Counted from the first letter of the stretch, positions 1 to 13,317 are shown. The stretch: 64,000 nucleotides of DNA from Membranipora membranacea (GCA_914767715.1 OU612072.1:2854001-2918000); one strand, 5' to 3'. Translations and numbers: made by a program. The notes: generated from the sequence alone by a model not told the origin.

Positions 1-184
1 AACTTTGCTCAATTTCAAACTTCAAAGTTTAGTTTGTTTGTTAAAACTTTAACGGATAACGGCAGATAAAACAGGTAGTTCAGTCTCAGAGTCGAAGCCA
101 TAAAGTTGGGTTTCTGGTGAAGTTTCTAACCCCTATGACACAGATTTAATTATTAGCAGTGTGATTTGTAGTCTAGTGACTCAC

Positions 185-3100
185 CTGATTGGCTGGAACT
201 GGTTTTGGCTTCTGATCCCCTGAGGCTTTAGAAGGTGGGGGTATTCCCTCACTGATTGTGTTCACTGCTGCGTTACATAAAACTGTGGGTTGTCTCCTCA
301 CATTTATGTGCCTGTCTTTAGTCTGTTTACAAAGATAATGACAGTGTTAGAATGGTGTAATATTGTCAGCTGCGATTACATCAATGGTAAGACATTGAAT
401 TGATTGCAAAGGTATGAGTCTAAACTGAATTATACACAAGTTCATTATTTGTAACCCAAATAGCAACATGGATTGGCTGAGTTTAAAAGTTAGCCCATCA
501 TAACAAAACAGTCTAGCTTTGCAGTTTTTTAGTAGAATTTACCGGATCAGAACTTATGTTCACCGCATCTGGCGAAACACTCACCCTATCATTTTTGTAT
601 TCAGCCCACTATCTTCTGGATTGGAATTTTGACCACTAAAAGTTAATGGCTCAATTTGTACTCAAACTATAACCTTTCAAGTTCTCATCAGCGTACCTTG
701 TACGGTTCCCTTGGAGTGAGCCCTTGTATGCTGACAAAAGGTTTTTGGATCGGTCTACACATAACAGCCAGCTCTGTCTTTGGTGTGTCTCTAGATTTCA
801 CCTCTACCTCCTGACGAGCCCCGCCAACATTCTTCTTAATACCAGCCTACAACAACACACAAGAGAAAAACAGCTTATTTGTGGGCTCAAATCACACAAA
901 TGGAGGGTTATATGTGACAATTACTTGAGGCTACCCGGTTACTGGAAAAACAGTGTTATCGCACATGGTACTTTGTGTCACACACAACTAACAACAAATG
1001 TTGAAGCAACACTGTCGTCTGTCAGAGCAATGTTACGTGAATTGCCTGCCTCGTTACTACGTCTGGTACAAAATAGTTCGGCACAAGAAAGGATCTAGTC
1101 ACCTTGATCGAGTCATTTGATGCTGAAAGTTTTAAGTTCTCCATCTCATATGAGCTGAGTGATGCTCTTTCTGACACATCTATATGGGTTGTCGGGGTGA
1201 CAGATATCCCTCTCTCAGGTGCACCCAACTCTGCGACTGTCTCTGTGGGCTCATCACTACTCATTAGTCTCACACACAGGCCCAAACCATATTTTGAGCA
1301 TGAGGGATGGGCGCTCTCCACTTCTGTGGTAGATGGCTTCTCTGCTGCTACTTCAGCACTCTTCTTCTCCTCAAGAGTCCCTGTGATACGAAGAAAGAAG
1401 AACTTATAGATATTCACAGCTTAGTCGGATACTTAAGGATGAGGTGAACTCTGGTATATAGATGAAGTCAACCATCTTACAGCTTGCTGTGAATTGTTCC
1501 ATAGACAGGGTCAAAGTCAGTCTTAGTGCAAGTTTGTGGCATCACATTATCAAACATGTTGGATAATGTTAGATAATGAAGTCTCACACCCCTGCACTTG
1601 CAGGAGTCTAACAATTGAGACCAGGGCCGATTAAATAAATCCTAGCTGTAAGGCTCGGGTGACAAGCACTTTTCTCTGACTTTATACATCTTTGGATATT
1701 CAATAGTAGATTAGTCAGATTAAAAAATATGCTGTTGAAATTTTAATTTGGTGAGATTGGTAATCATACAAAAAAATCACAAAATATAGTACTGCGGCTT
1801 ATGTCAACATGATGAGGGAGGAGAAAACCTTGAAATTCTCCAATAAAATACATATTCATTAGAAATTAACAAGTTTGTAACATTCAAACGCAGGAAAAAG
1901 GGATATGTAAATCGGTGTCACCCTGACAAACATCTAATTTTGTGACTACAGAACTCAATGCTATCATGCTGATCTATGACATTTCATATTGAAATGGCAC
2001 AGTATTCATTCAAAGTTAAAGATTCATCATGCTATATGAAAATAACACCAGTACACATTGTATACATGTTTTGCCGATCAGAGAAATGTGAAACTGGAAA
2101 CTGAAATGGAGTAAGTAATTCAGCCCCTCTTCTTATTTAACTTACTATAAAACAAGTAGGCAATAATATTTAAGAAATAGGCTTACCCAGTGTACTGCCT
2201 CTCAAAACCATTTTCTTCCTGTCTTTTGATCGCTTGCGTGCTTGACGGGGTACTGGGCTAAGTCTTCTTTTCTCTAATCTCGAACGCTTTCTTGCAGAAT
2301 CATTCTCAGACGATGACTGACTTGGTTTTCGCCTAGTTGGTTTAGAAGAAGCCTGAGGTTCTGTAATCCTTGGGGTTTGAGCTGCTGAAAGATTTGAACA
2401 CTACAATAAGGTATGGTACAGAAAGATGTCTGTCCTGTAGACGCTTGCTATTACGGTAAACCCATTAGACTATTTTCATGACCTCAACTTCAAAGTTCAC
2501 TGAAATTAACCTGTCTTTTTTTTAGAAATCACAAATGAAGTCTTTTTACTGAGAAGCTAACCAAAGAAATTCTTGTCATAGAGCTGTAACAGTCAGAGAT
2601 CCACAGTCATAGAACATGTAAATGAGAGGCGTATATACTATGTATCTCACCTGCTGGTTGTTTACTGGGGTGTAATTTGTGTATCTCCCGTGACGCTGCT
2701 CCTGTTGCACATTTAGTCAGCGAGTTGGAGCGTTTTTTATTAGGTGCACGCTTAATTATTGCTGTTGGAGTGTTTCGCCCATCTGAGCCACTAGTTGATG
2801 AAACGGCCTATGAATGAATTAAACAGTCATCAATAGTCAGTAAAGCTCAATTTCTACCCAAATGATCATTCTAATATGGTCACAATATATCTTAGCGGAA
2901 ATCATTTTTACTGGGTTTTTCTTGAAGACGCAGGTAGGGCAAATATGAATGATTATTACTGTATAAATGTTGATGCGCTAACTAATAACGTTACAATACC
3001 CACCTCCGTATCAGTTGAGATGTCTTCTGCAAATCCAGAACCAAAGATTGTCAGACGGCGGTTTTTAACTACCAGCGGCATCTGTGGAATCCGGCTAAAA

Positions 3101-4934
3101 GAAAAAAATTTAAATTCTGTCAAAGTCACTATTTTGAGTACGTTGGACCAGAGGTCCATGTCAAAATCTCTCACTGTTTCATGGAATAATATTATTCTTA
3201 CTTAACAAATTTCGGACATTGTTCAAAAAGCATTGTTCATTTTAATTGGAAGACCCCAATGGGTCATCAGACAACCCATGACATTCCTACTATCTTGAGA
3301 ATCAGTTGATGATCTGCACGGTAATCGTAATGTAAACTATAATCTACAGTTTGATTGGAGAACTAATTATCCTCAGACTCACCCGTTGAAATGGACTGCC
3401 CTCTGTAGTAGCACCTTGGGATCCTGCAGTCTCTGGACTGAGGCGTGGAATAGCTTAAGCCTTTTAATAGCCCGTGAATAGTAGGAGCGTGATACATTGA
3501 TCATTGAGGTAGTCATTAGCTCACCAAATATGGCTACAATAGATATGTTTGTTATAACAAGAGATAGACAAAGCAAGCTTTGAAAGCTGACAAAAAATAA
3601 AGTTTTTTATTCCATTAGTTTTCTATTTTTAGTGGGACAAGTTATTCCTCATTTAGAGCAAATAGAAAATGAATGAATTCACGCTTTTAGTTTGTGATAT
3701 TTTAAGGTGAAGAGAAATTTTTACCAAAACTGCGGAAAACAATTTGTTTATGATGCCCTTCTTTATATATTTTATAATTCACACAGTTGAGTGGGAGGGG
3801 AGCTCCCTTGAGTCAAGAAAATCTACTTCCCCTCTAATGCAGAGCAATGTTAAACACTTGTCATCTAACCTATTTCAATAGTTCCTCTCTTAGCGTCGCA
3901 AAAAGCGTACCAATAAACGCCATGTGTCACTTTATTGAGTGTTTTGAAATGTGTCATGCAATTTTGTAAGTTATACACTCAAGTGTACAATTCTTTTTTT
4001 CTGGCACTGAGTGCAAAAACATTTCGAATGAGATGACTTTGGTTGCCAATAAAAAAAGTATATATATGGTCAAACAGATTACTCAAGTACAAATTTGAGA
4101 AAGTACCTCTGTACCGCCCTTTACAATGTCATGTTTTATTAAATTAATATTTGTTTTCCCCATGTACAGTTTATGATCCTACCCTTTGCTCATGATACTT
4201 GATCTTAACAGTTTATTCATGTAGTGACTGGCATACACGACTTGTAGGGTGTGCAGAATGACTCACAAGCTTCTGCATACTGTGGTGTGATAGAATCCAG
4301 TATTCCTTTGTCCTCGATGTGATCTTCATCTGTGAACAGGAGACCTTCGAGTGACTGGATCTGCCGTTTAGCCTGAACTTTAAGCCCCTGCAAATTGCCC
4401 AGGTCAGAGGAGTTACTCTGTCGCTTATCCCCATGGCGCTTTAGGGGATGTCGCCGCAAAGAAACTGCAACAAATATCAACTTAAAAATTTCTGGCATCG
4501 AAATGAAGCACATTTCATGCTTTGAAGTGGTTGCTCTGTCAACCTGGCCAGGAATGAGAGAAAGTGGATCTGAACTGAGCGCTATCTTCAATGAATTTAC
4601 AATCAATTTAAGATCGGTTGTCAGCGTGTCATTTGGTTATCTGAAATTGCCTCAAACCTCTAACAAAAGTTAAGCGAGTGATCTAGATTAAATAATGAAC
4701 TTAGAATGTAAAAAAAGAGGTAGCTCCTTTGAAGTAGTGCACACCAACAAAAACGCCTTTAAAGGAGTATAGGCGGTAGATAAGCACATTATATGCGTCA
4801 TCATCATTGTATCAATCAAGGAAAATACCACTCACTCTTACCGGTTCCTTTCCCACTTGGACTACATATACTAGTTGAGCAGCCCATTCAGGCCCTTCCT
4901 CACATGACAGCCGGAGCAAAGAGATCTCTGACTT
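185..4934 (-). CDS. Unrecognised Lys/Arg/Ser-rich, probably nuclear protein (partial, at least 7 exons)
   Basis: Exons read on the minus strand: 4934-4842, 4438-4267, 3453-3383, 2807-2651, 2384-2187, 1380-1103, 834-697. Each has AG/GT borders, and the phases (0,0,1,0,1,1,0) join without a stop into 369 codons. A further exon, 282-185, has a good donor but its phase does not join directly, so an intermediate exon may be missing. The protein is hydrophilic and low in complexity, with a basic centre (motifs such as RRKPSQSSSEND, ARKRSRLEKRRLSPV, RQARKRSKDRKK) that looks like nuclear localisation signals, followed by an acidic, Ser/Thr/Glu-rich stretch. The second exon carries a short helical segment (QAKRQIQSLEGLL). 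No catalytic domain or transmembrane segment is visible and I do not recognise the family. Neither end of the protein was found. The acceptor of exon 3453-3383 has a weak pyrimidine tract; phase is the main support for it. Confidence 0.6.
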
Positions 4935-5402
4935 CTGCACCCAATGTCAAAACGAATCAATAAATTGATACGCTTCCAATTGACTGCCAACTACCACTAG
5001 TACATACTAAAATGGTAATGAGACATGATATGACATTATGCAGAACAGTGAGATGGCATTGTGAGGAGATCAGTACGCTTAATATTTAAGCTATGATACC
5101 GACACTGGCACTGGCCAACATCAGTGATTACTCCGAGCACTTTTCTTTCCTGGATGAGCGAGGTTACATTCTGCATACACTGTCTTATATTGTCAAGAGT
5201 AATTTTATTAAGATAGCTGATGATCATGAACATCCACATTTTAATTATTTGAAATAATAGTTTCCTCTCGAAACGCCGACCAAATAAATGTTGTACACAG
5301 AAAAGCGCCGAATAATTTTTCTTTTTTTTCATTTTAACAGCTTTTGTAGGTAGTCAGTTGAATGCTGAGCTTTTTTTTAATTTTTTAATTGTAATCAATT
5401 AA

Positions 5403-5582
5403 TCACTCACTCACTCACTCACTCACTCACTCACTCACTCACTCACTCACTCACTCACTCACTCACTCACTCACTCACTCACTCACTCACTCACTCACTC
5501 ACTCACTCACTCACTCACTCACTCACTCACTCACTGGCTCGCTCGATCGATCGCTCGATCGATCAATCAATCAATCAATCAA
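5403..5582. repeat. (ACTC)n microsatellite grading into GATC and (AATC)n
   Basis: About 33 uninterrupted ACTC units (about 5403-5535) pass into CTCG/GATC words and then five AATC units. The stepwise change of unit suggests slippage with point substitutions spreading along one array. Confidence 0.95.
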
Positions 5583-5984
5583 TTGCTGATCAGTTAGTCT
5601 TCTTTATCAAAAGCTTTTCATATCAGCAGGGAGAAAAGCGTACACTTCCTCTCCAAATTTATAATGCCTTTACAAGCAGCACCAAAAAAAAGGAGGCAAA
5701 CCACCTTGTGGTTGTTAACAATGCCGGTAAAATTTTGTATCCTGATAATCAGCAGCAAAGTAGACAAATGCAAAATTTTGATTATAATAACATAATAATA
5801 ATAACATGAACCCTATTTCCTATCCAGTGCCCCTTTCGGGCAAATGAGAATATGGTTACATCAGATTGATGATACATGGTACATGATACATAAAACATGA
5901 TACATCTCATCTAATTAGCGCACCCTTGTACAATGTAAGGATGGGCAAGCTAGGCCATTGATCAGAGAGCTCACCTCCTTCAGC

Positions 5985-6067
5985 AGAATGGGTAGCGACC
6001 GGGATTCGAACCTGCAACTCTCAGATTGAGAAGCTCGAATCCTAACCACTACGCCACCCTGCCTGCC
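5985..6067 (-). mobile_element. tRNA-derived SINE head
   Basis: Read on the minus strand, this contains a Pol III A-box-like word (TGGCGTAGTGGTTAGG) and a canonical B box (GGTTCGAATCC) at tRNA spacing. The stems do not fold into a full tRNA cloverleaf, so it reads as the head of a SINE rather than a tRNA gene. The body probably continues toward lower coordinates (ATACATG-rich sequence near 5870-5910). Confidence 0.65.
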
Positions 6068-7110
6068 GTTAAATAGAAACAAACATATTTAATTATTTGA
6101 AAGCATATGTAACTGTCAATTTTATTAGATACGCTCGAATTGAACATGGCAATCATCCTCCAAAGTTTTTTTTCCAACTAGACAACCTTATAAAAATTAA
6201 GGGTATACAAATCATCGCAATCTACATACAATATGATTGTATATGGTTGGATAATGAAGCTAGTGATCACTCACATATTCAATTATGAGAATATTAAATA
6301 TTAACAATTAATTGCCTGTAACTTAGTCACCCGTAAGTTCCTCTCTTATACTTTTGGTGTTTCAAACGCTACAAAACATGCTAATACAAGATTACTGAAC
6401 AGCATCTATAAAAAATAATTGCTTGGTTGTAAAGTAATGATTTGCTAGTTGTCCCTCTCTGATTACACATGACCACCAAACTTTAACAGGATAAGGTTTA
6501 ATCTTCGAAAAACTTTTGTCTTCTTGTCTTATGAATTGTCATGAAAAACATTCAAAAGGATAATGTAAGTGACAATGAAAGTATATCTATGACAATATTC
6601 TCAAATACAGTTGGGATCAGAATGAAGCTGTGCAAAAAAATAACATTAAAAGTCAGTATATAAATCATATTCAAGAGTATTCTAAGACAATAGCTACTTG
6701 GCTACTGTTGTGAATGAATTATAACGTCACAGTAATTTCAATCACCATTAGGGCTGGAACTGGTATTGCCAACATCGAACCCATGACATCATGATCATCA
6801 TCTCATCATCATCATCTGAATATTAGCACATGACAACCTGAGTTTATATAGATTATTATAGGATTGGGAATTGACCAATCTCTGTGGCTATCAAATGGGT
6901 TAACCAAAGTTCAGCAAGAAAAGCACTGTTCCGCACATACTGGACACAGTCCGATCTCGATCTGAAAAATCAGGAAAATCAGAAAACTCCTACCCGATCT
7001 TAATTTTTGCAACCCATTCCAGCCCTGATAACTTTAACCAAATAACTATAACCATTAACAAAACATGACTACACCGGTAAGTACAACAAAACTCTCCATA
7101 TTTGTGAAGT

Positions 7111-10100
7111 CTAACACCTTATTCTGAATTTGTTATTCGATAAAACATAAATGAAGAAGTTGACCGAGTGATTGAGGTATTGACACCAGGATATGATCTT
7201 ATCGGCCACTAATACCACATCATTTGTTGACTTTGAGTCCGTGGTTGGTACTTTTATTAGATACAGCATCCCTTTCGGCAGCATCAGTAGGATAAATACG
7301 ATGGATGTACTGAGAACAAGTACTGTAGCCCTCCTGAAAGAAAATGAAAACCATGTAATAATCGTGTACCACTTGATTTAGACAAACACAGCCGAATTTA
7401 ATTATTCTAACTTACCAGACCTTCTTTACCATAGCATACTGGAATACCCAGGTTTCTGTTATGTAATAGCCTGTGGTTAAGGTTAATACTCGTTCTAAAT
7501 ATTGGTCTAGTTTACGCAACTTATTCAATGCAATCTGTCAGATGAAATGAATTAGGAAATGAACCGTTAATTTGACACAGTCATATGGATTGACACTAAC
7601 AATTTGAAGAGTCATAACATTTGCATGATTAATTAAAAATTTCAAAACTCATGTTTTTTTTATTTTTATTCCTTATAAATATACTAGAGTGTTATACATA
7701 TAAGAGAAGCATTGTCTCAGGGCTCAATATTTACAAGCTTAGTATGTAAGTAAGTAAGAGATAGATCTTGGCTTTGGTACGCTTAGTCATAAGGCTGTCG
7801 AGATCATCTACTTGGAGTTTGAGCGTTTGAGCTTTGATCAGGCCTGATCAAAGCTCAAACTCCAAGTAGATGATCTCGACAGCCTTATGACTAAGCGTAC
7901 CAAAACAATTGCCCTCCGATATATCCATGACGATGACCACTTTATGAACAACTTTCTTGCTAAATGCCCCTCAGGCAGGTATCGAACAATTAAACACAGA
8001 AGTGCCCTTGGTAAAGACTGTTTTTTGAGGCATGCTATCCATATTTTAAATGATATTCTCTTTTAATCATCCATCAGTGTTTAATCTTATTTTTCCTTGT
8101 ATGTGCTGGCTCCTTTTCAGTATGAACACCCTTATCTCGCAACATATTATTTTATGTTAGTGATAGAATACAATCAATCAATCAATCAATCAATCATGAC
8201 TATGGAGGTTATTTGACATTTTGAACGCAGGATATTGTATTTCAGATATATTTCGACACAAATAAGCCTTACTTCAATAATAATTTCTTGTCAGCCTTGC
8301 TGCTCTGTGATCTACACTTACCGTACACTCATTCTGTTAGCTATCCTCGATCTACTCATGCGGACACCTGACATCTGTCGTCTGTCACTCACTTGAGAAT
8401 CTGATGAAGAGTTTCTACTTGGAGAAGAAGAGAGCGAAGGAAGACCGGCAACTGTTGTAGCAATGCTGGTTAGGCTAGAAGCGGCAGAAACACTTTGACG
8501 CAAGCCTACTCGCATACGCTGACTTGGTGCTATGCTCTCTCGCCTCTTGTTAACATTTTTAAGCTTGAGAATTATCGCCACATTCAAGATTGGCAATACA
8601 ACTGCTGGCGTAAGCAGGTACAGAACACACCAAACGTCATAACCTTTACCAAAAAAGTCCATCTCTGATACTTGCGGTTCACAATTTAAACGCCCATCAG
8701 TATGGTGTGTTTCGTATATCGTACTCCACCATGAAAAGAGGGCTGCCCACAAGGGTGGTATCACCATGCAACAGATAATAGCTCTTCTCCTGGTGTAAAA
8801 GTTCATAACCTGCAATCACAACAACCATCTTTATATGTGTAAGGTTGAGTATTTATATCTATTTTCATCTAAGTTCATAATATACAATTCTTGTGCAAAA
8901 ATTGGAGGTTTGTTGAGATTGGTTAAGTTGTACAGCCAACGGAATCTTATTCATCATGAGGTGTGAACATCTTTGAAATTGTAGATTGAAGTCTCACAAT
9001 TAAAATTTGTATTTTTTCTGTTATAACCTAGCCTCACCTTCAAAGGGAAATATACAACAGTGAATCGCTCCAATGTCACCATGATGATGTATGTTGAACA
9101 GGATATCTGAACAGTGATAGTAGCCACAAAGCCAAGACCACATGTGATAGGTGTCCAATGGAGCTACCAAAAAAGAATAAAAGCTCACCATTTGGCTCAA
9201 AGCAAAGTCTCCAAAAAACTTTTTCAAAGCCTATAGCACACAACTCTGATGATCTTAAAGTAGAACAATTTATCTACTCAAACTGCGCTTGAGCTAGTAT
9301 CATAGAATTGATATATAAACCAGACCGGAAACTATTTGGAGTATGAGGCATATGGAACTGAGGCATTTAATTGTGGTCGACATTGTGGTGGACATTGGAT
9401 AATGTATTGACATTGAAGTTATCATTGACTTGCAACTCATATACCAGGAATTTTAGGCAAGAAAATAACATCAAGTTGATAACAAGATGCTGCTGATTGT
9501 AAAGCAATTATCACACTCAAACTCCGATCAAAATCGATCAAGTGATCGATTAACAAAAGACCTGGATTATGGACAGTAAATCAATAATAGCATCATTGCT
9601 TCTACACCATCAAATGTCGTTAAGCTGCCCACAATCAAGTGCCTCACTTAGGCTGTATATGGTGTCTTGTCCAAGTTTATGGCTAGTACCAATCTACCGT
9701 AGATGAATCTATGAATTAAATCAAATTACAAACAAGAGAGGGCTCAATATTTTAATCTTAAGGAACTTCTTGAATGAAGAATTATTTTATAAATATTTCT
9801 CACATTAAAGTATAGAGGTTTGCTGTACGGTGTCAAGTACACAAAGAAGTTACATAAAAGTGCTCCCATGTCAAATACAGCCAAGAACATGAGTATCACT
9901 GTGGTGGCCTCACCTAAAAAAATATCAAATATTAATTACTTTTTCAAAAATCTGTCCAGGAAGTGGTAATACGACATCTCAGCCACAGCCACAATGTTTA
10001 AAATTATCCACTTTAAAAATATGAGCTCTTAATTGACTGTTTCCTGAGTTTATATTAAAAACCCCTTAAAATAGAAAGAAAATGATTTTTGATTCAAAAA

Positions 10101-11949
10101 CTGTGCCATAGAAAACTCATAGGGACATAGCTTGAGAAACAATTTTGGTATTGGGATAACCAATTATCAATTTCTGCCTGTTTTGTTGACAAATTTCATT
10201 GAAATTTCCATGAATTCTGTCACTAACATTAAGATTTATCAGCTTTCAAGCCAAGATGATGCAGATGCTGAATCAAAACAGATATTTATCCTATTATATG
10301 CGGTTTTCCAGATAAGCCAATTTCAGCTCCTCTTTCCTATGATACTTGTGTTAAAAAGTACCAAACTGGTGAGAGGCCAACTTTGAACTCAGAAAACTGA
10401 CTATAGATGATGGTGACGTACACAATTCATGGTTTCAGAGAGTTTCAGATATGTTATCAGGATTGAAGTTGACAGCTGTAATAAAATTCTAGGATTTTCG
10501 AGTGTGGCAAAACCTAAAATCAGTATGAACTAGGCTGTGAGTGCGGGGCTGGACTGAGTTGATCATGAATAGACAATAATTACGATAAATCTGTGGGCAA
10601 CCCTGCTCTGTATCCTCCCTTATCACTAAATTAATTTGGAGTATGTTTTAATACTACCCATAGACCAATGCATGTTATAGTCAGCCACTTACGTATGATA
10701 AAGTTATGTCAGATTTGCATGGTAAAAGATTTCAATGCTTTACTTGGCATGAATTATTGATTGTGGAAAGAGTGCCTCTCATAGCAAGGTAACTCTCATT
10801 CCCTGTATTATGATGGCACCATGAACAGGATGTGCTGGTTTCTACATTGTACGATCCTGTTCATAGTGACATCATAATGCAGAGAATCAGAGTTACCGTC
10901 TCTTATGAGAGGCACTCTTTCCATCATTAATAATTCATGCCAAGTATTGCATTGTAATTTGTTTACCATGCACACCTGACATAACTTTACTGATTACTGA
11001 TTATATTATGCATCGGTCTGTGGGTGGTCTTTAAGGGAGAGTATCAGATTAACTCAAAACTTATGCCTTATTGACCAAACCAGATACCTGGAACCAATCC
11101 ATTGGGGATTGCCGATACGGACAAAATTGTAAGATATGCCCATGTACTATTGTGGCCAAAGATGCCACGGAGATATACAAATATTAACTCCTTAAGTCTT
11201 AAAGTCTCGAACAAAAATTTTTACATTCATGAATATGTATGATGTATGTTCGAGGAACTGGTTAACTTACTGCTATGCAAATCATAATGTGAATCGCTAT
11301 TTTCCATAAATACTGAATATTTAATTTTGATGGCAACTGCCCAAAAAATGAAAACAAATTGATCAACACCATGTCACATTTACAGACAGCCTGTTCAAAA
11401 AACTGAACCACAACGATTTTCAATAAGCTGCTACTACAAATATTGGCCCACTTAAGGTTTCTATAGTTAAAGTTAGTTAAAGCCACATTGAACATTTACA
11501 AAGCAAAATGGGGAACTTTTTGCGAAATTTCTTGATGCAGTCACCTTGTAGTTTGGGCTCCGAGAAAACACATAATTGAAGTTTGAATGAATAATGGCAA
11601 ATATACCAGATAAATCATCAAAAGATATATCTGCATCTAAATGACAAAACAAAAAGTTTAATGGAAAGGAAATTGGTGTGGCTATTTTGAAAACTTCTCT
11701 GAACTTGAAGACATACTTACTTCCGATCCTCTGTTTACTGAGGACTGCCAGGATGAGGGGATTAGTGATTACCCCCATGATCCGTACAGCTAGATTGACA
11801 TAATCACTGGCTATATAAAACCTGTCTAGCAGAATGTTGTTTTCCGACTCATAAAATCTGTCCAACATCTGCTTGGCAGCATATGGGTTCCCTCTTGCAT
11901 TGTGAGATAAGTTGTAGGTATCATACAGCGTGGTCGCATTCATGAACAT
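7111..11949 (-). CDS. Rhodopsin-class (class A) orphan GPCR, copy B
   Basis: Seven-transmembrane receptor, 391 residues. Coding exons: 11949-11721, 9913-9804, 9163-9038, 8809-8322, 7333-7111; phases 1,0,0,2 join perfectly and the frame ends at TAG. The start could be either of two ATGs (11949 or 11943); the second matches the paralogue. Class A landmarks: TM1 with TNPLI; TM2 with LAVFD (the conserved Asp); a Cys before TM3; an E-R-F triplet at the end of TM3 in place of DRY; a Cys in loop 2 (LNCEP); TM5 with the conserved Pro; a Ser-rich third cytoplasmic loop of about 75 residues; TM6 with LPKG but no CWxP Trp; TM7 with LNHSVNFFIY, so Phe replaces the Pro of NPxxY. The NHSVNFFIY pattern resembles peptide-type receptors, but the ligand cannot be told. 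It lies head-to-head with a close paralogue starting at 17811, and exon lengths 2 to 5 are identical in the two genes. Confidence 0.92.
7773..7904. repeat. Near-perfect palindrome (LINE end inverted on itself)
   Basis: The two arms (about 65 nt) meet at a GATCAGGCCTGATC centre; the left arm carries one extra 8-nt duplication (GCGTTTGA). The right arm is coding sequence of the LINE tail that follows, so the left arm is an inverted copy of the LINE's truncated 5' end. This is the structure expected of twin priming, or of fold-back copying during insertion. Confidence 0.85.
7840..8192 (+). mobile_element. 5'-truncated LINE tail with (CAAT)n 3' end
   Basis: An open frame before the stop near 8064 encodes the C-terminal part of a non-LTR reverse transcriptase polyprotein (LRYIHDDDHFMNNF, then CPSGRYRTIKHRS, KDCF). 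The same ending occurs in the LINE fragment at 19411-19838 (PSGRYRAIKARV, TDCFRSL). About 110 nt of 3' UTR follows and ends in a (CAAT)n run at 8171-8192, typical of CR1/L2-like elements whose 3' ends are short tandem repeats. The 5' end is the palindrome centre at 7840. It lies downstream of the last exon of GPCR copy B as transcribed from the plus strand, within its intron 4 region. Confidence 0.75.
10033..10405. mobile_element. Diverged foldback/MITE, same family as 30135-30652
   Basis: It shares long stretches with the element at 30135-30652: the TTTTTGATTCAAAA word, the AAAACTCATAGGGACATAG centre, TTTCTGCCTGTTTTG, and the right end TTAAAAAGTACCAAACTG through GAAAACTGACTATAG. Terminal inverted repeats are still visible but eroded. 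It sits in intron 1 of GPCR copy B. No open frame belongs to it. Confidence 0.65.
10652..11029. mobile_element. MITE with about 150-bp terminal inverted repeats, TTTAA target duplication
   Basis: The left end (TACTACCCATAGACCAATGC) is matched inverted by the right end (GCATCGGTCTGTGGGTGGTC), and similarity continues inward through GGAAAGAGTGCCTCTCATAG and its complement. TTTAA flanks both sides, which fits a TTAA-type target. The element is 378 bp, lies in intron 1 of GPCR copy B and has no coding capacity. Confidence 0.75.
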
Positions 11950-12100
11950 GGTTGCTGTGAAATGCTGTAAAAGAATATGCAAATTGCAAAAAACTAGGAT
12001 TCAAGCGTGCAATGATAGTACAGCTAACATTTTTTGTTCTGTATAGGATTATGAGCTGATACCTCACCTTAAGAAACCAAGAGACAAACTGTTTTCTTAC

Positions 12101-12215
12101 CTTCTAGCTTGTAGGCCTACAGACTTCTATCTGAGCAGCAGTCAAAGTGCAGGTATACTTATCAAATAATATTTAACAGGTAAAACAATTGGACTCGTTT
12201 ATGATGAATAATCCA
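12101..12215 (-). promoter_or_regulatory. Promoter-proximal block and noncoding first exon of GPCR copy B
   Basis: On the minus strand a block including TATACCTGCACTTTG and GCTGCTCAGATAGAAGTC is conserved with the matching position upstream of GPCR copy C. It ends at a splice donor (exon end 12101), and the coding exon begins after an acceptor at 11965. Conservation outside coding sequence marks a likely 5' UTR exon and core promoter. The exact start site is unknown. Confidence 0.5.
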
Positions 12216-13200
12216 ACCATATTTGCATAGCAGACAATAGTAATTTTTCTAAGAATGTTTGATAGGTCAATGTGCTGATTTCTCTATTGAAGATAAATTA
12301 TTATCTCAGTACAAGTAAGAAATGTTAAAAACTGCTGCTTCATAAAGCGAATGATCTATAAGACGCAGTATATGAAATGTAAATGATATTACTGAAAATG
12401 TTTGCCAACTAAAATCTAAACACAGTGTAACTTTTAGAAAATTCATAAATACAGCATTACCTTATTGAAGACACACTGAAGTACATCTTCAGAGATTTAC
12501 AGCATGAAAAGGGGTATGTCTGATTTGTCAGGCTAGCCTAGGATTATCTAACACAGGAGACAAGGCATGTCCGTATCTCCTGGCATTAATCCAAAGAAAT
12601 GTATGTATACCACTCACTGTGTAAGAGTATTTATACTTTATCAAATTGCACATTATTAGTGAAAAAACTCTGACTACTATGCACTTCATCTGTTCAGGAC
12701 CAAAGCTATGTGTTCAATATACATACTTAGCCCTACCATTTGCTTTGGGCAATAAGAAGGTGATTTAATCAGGATCAGGCCTATCACACATCCGATCTGG
12801 TTTGATCCGAGGTCAGAAATCTTAGATTCAGCTCCAAACCTGAGGGTCTTAGATTCAACTCCAAACCTGAGGGTTTGTTCCACCCCTACCACTGTAGTGT
12901 ACCTATCAAAATGTATCAAATTGGAGTAGATTTTGAAAATTGAAGAATGACTATATGTTGGGTCAAACATTTGTTTGGGTATGATTAGATTTAAATGATG
13001 CAATATTTGTATGCCCTCCTTGCTCCTTTTATATGATTCTTTTGCAAATTGATTGCCGAGATATACAGAGTTTTTTACACCCTGCCCATGCTGTTCCCCA
13101 GCAACCTACTGTATTTACTTAGACAACTTACTTCTAACTTATTGGGGGTCGACCAGGAAATGGCATATTAGTCGCTCCGTCCTATATAGGGGAACCCCCT
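12216..13200. other. Interval with no gene found
   Basis: AT-rich sequence between the GPCR copy B promoter and the duplicated block. A short direct duplication (CTTAGATTCA and CTCCAAACCTGAGGGT words, 12820-12875) is the only structure noticed. Confidence 0.4.
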
Positions 13201-13317
13201 GCTATCTTGTTAATCATTGAGGTAAGAGAAAATAGATATAGCAACTAATGTTTCTAACTTTGTTGGGATCAATTAATGTGACTAACTGAATAATTGTAAT
13301 ATATATAAAATAGGACT

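Larger units (their letters stand above)
4980..7100. other. Gene-poor interval with microsatellite and SINE head
   Basis: No convincing exon was found here. It holds the ACTC/AATC microsatellite, a tRNA-like SINE head, and AT-rich sequence lying beyond the 3' end of the first GPCR. Confidence 0.5.

Noticed and set aside
724-1409. Plus-strand open frames at 724-1098 and 1104-1409
   Set aside because: They are antisense to exons 834-697 and 1380-1103, which have splice borders and matching phases.
5036-5332. Minus-strand frame of 98 codons upstream of the first gene's exon at 4934-4842
   Set aside because: It lacks a good donor and contains low-complexity Lys and hydrophobic runs; not supported as an exon.
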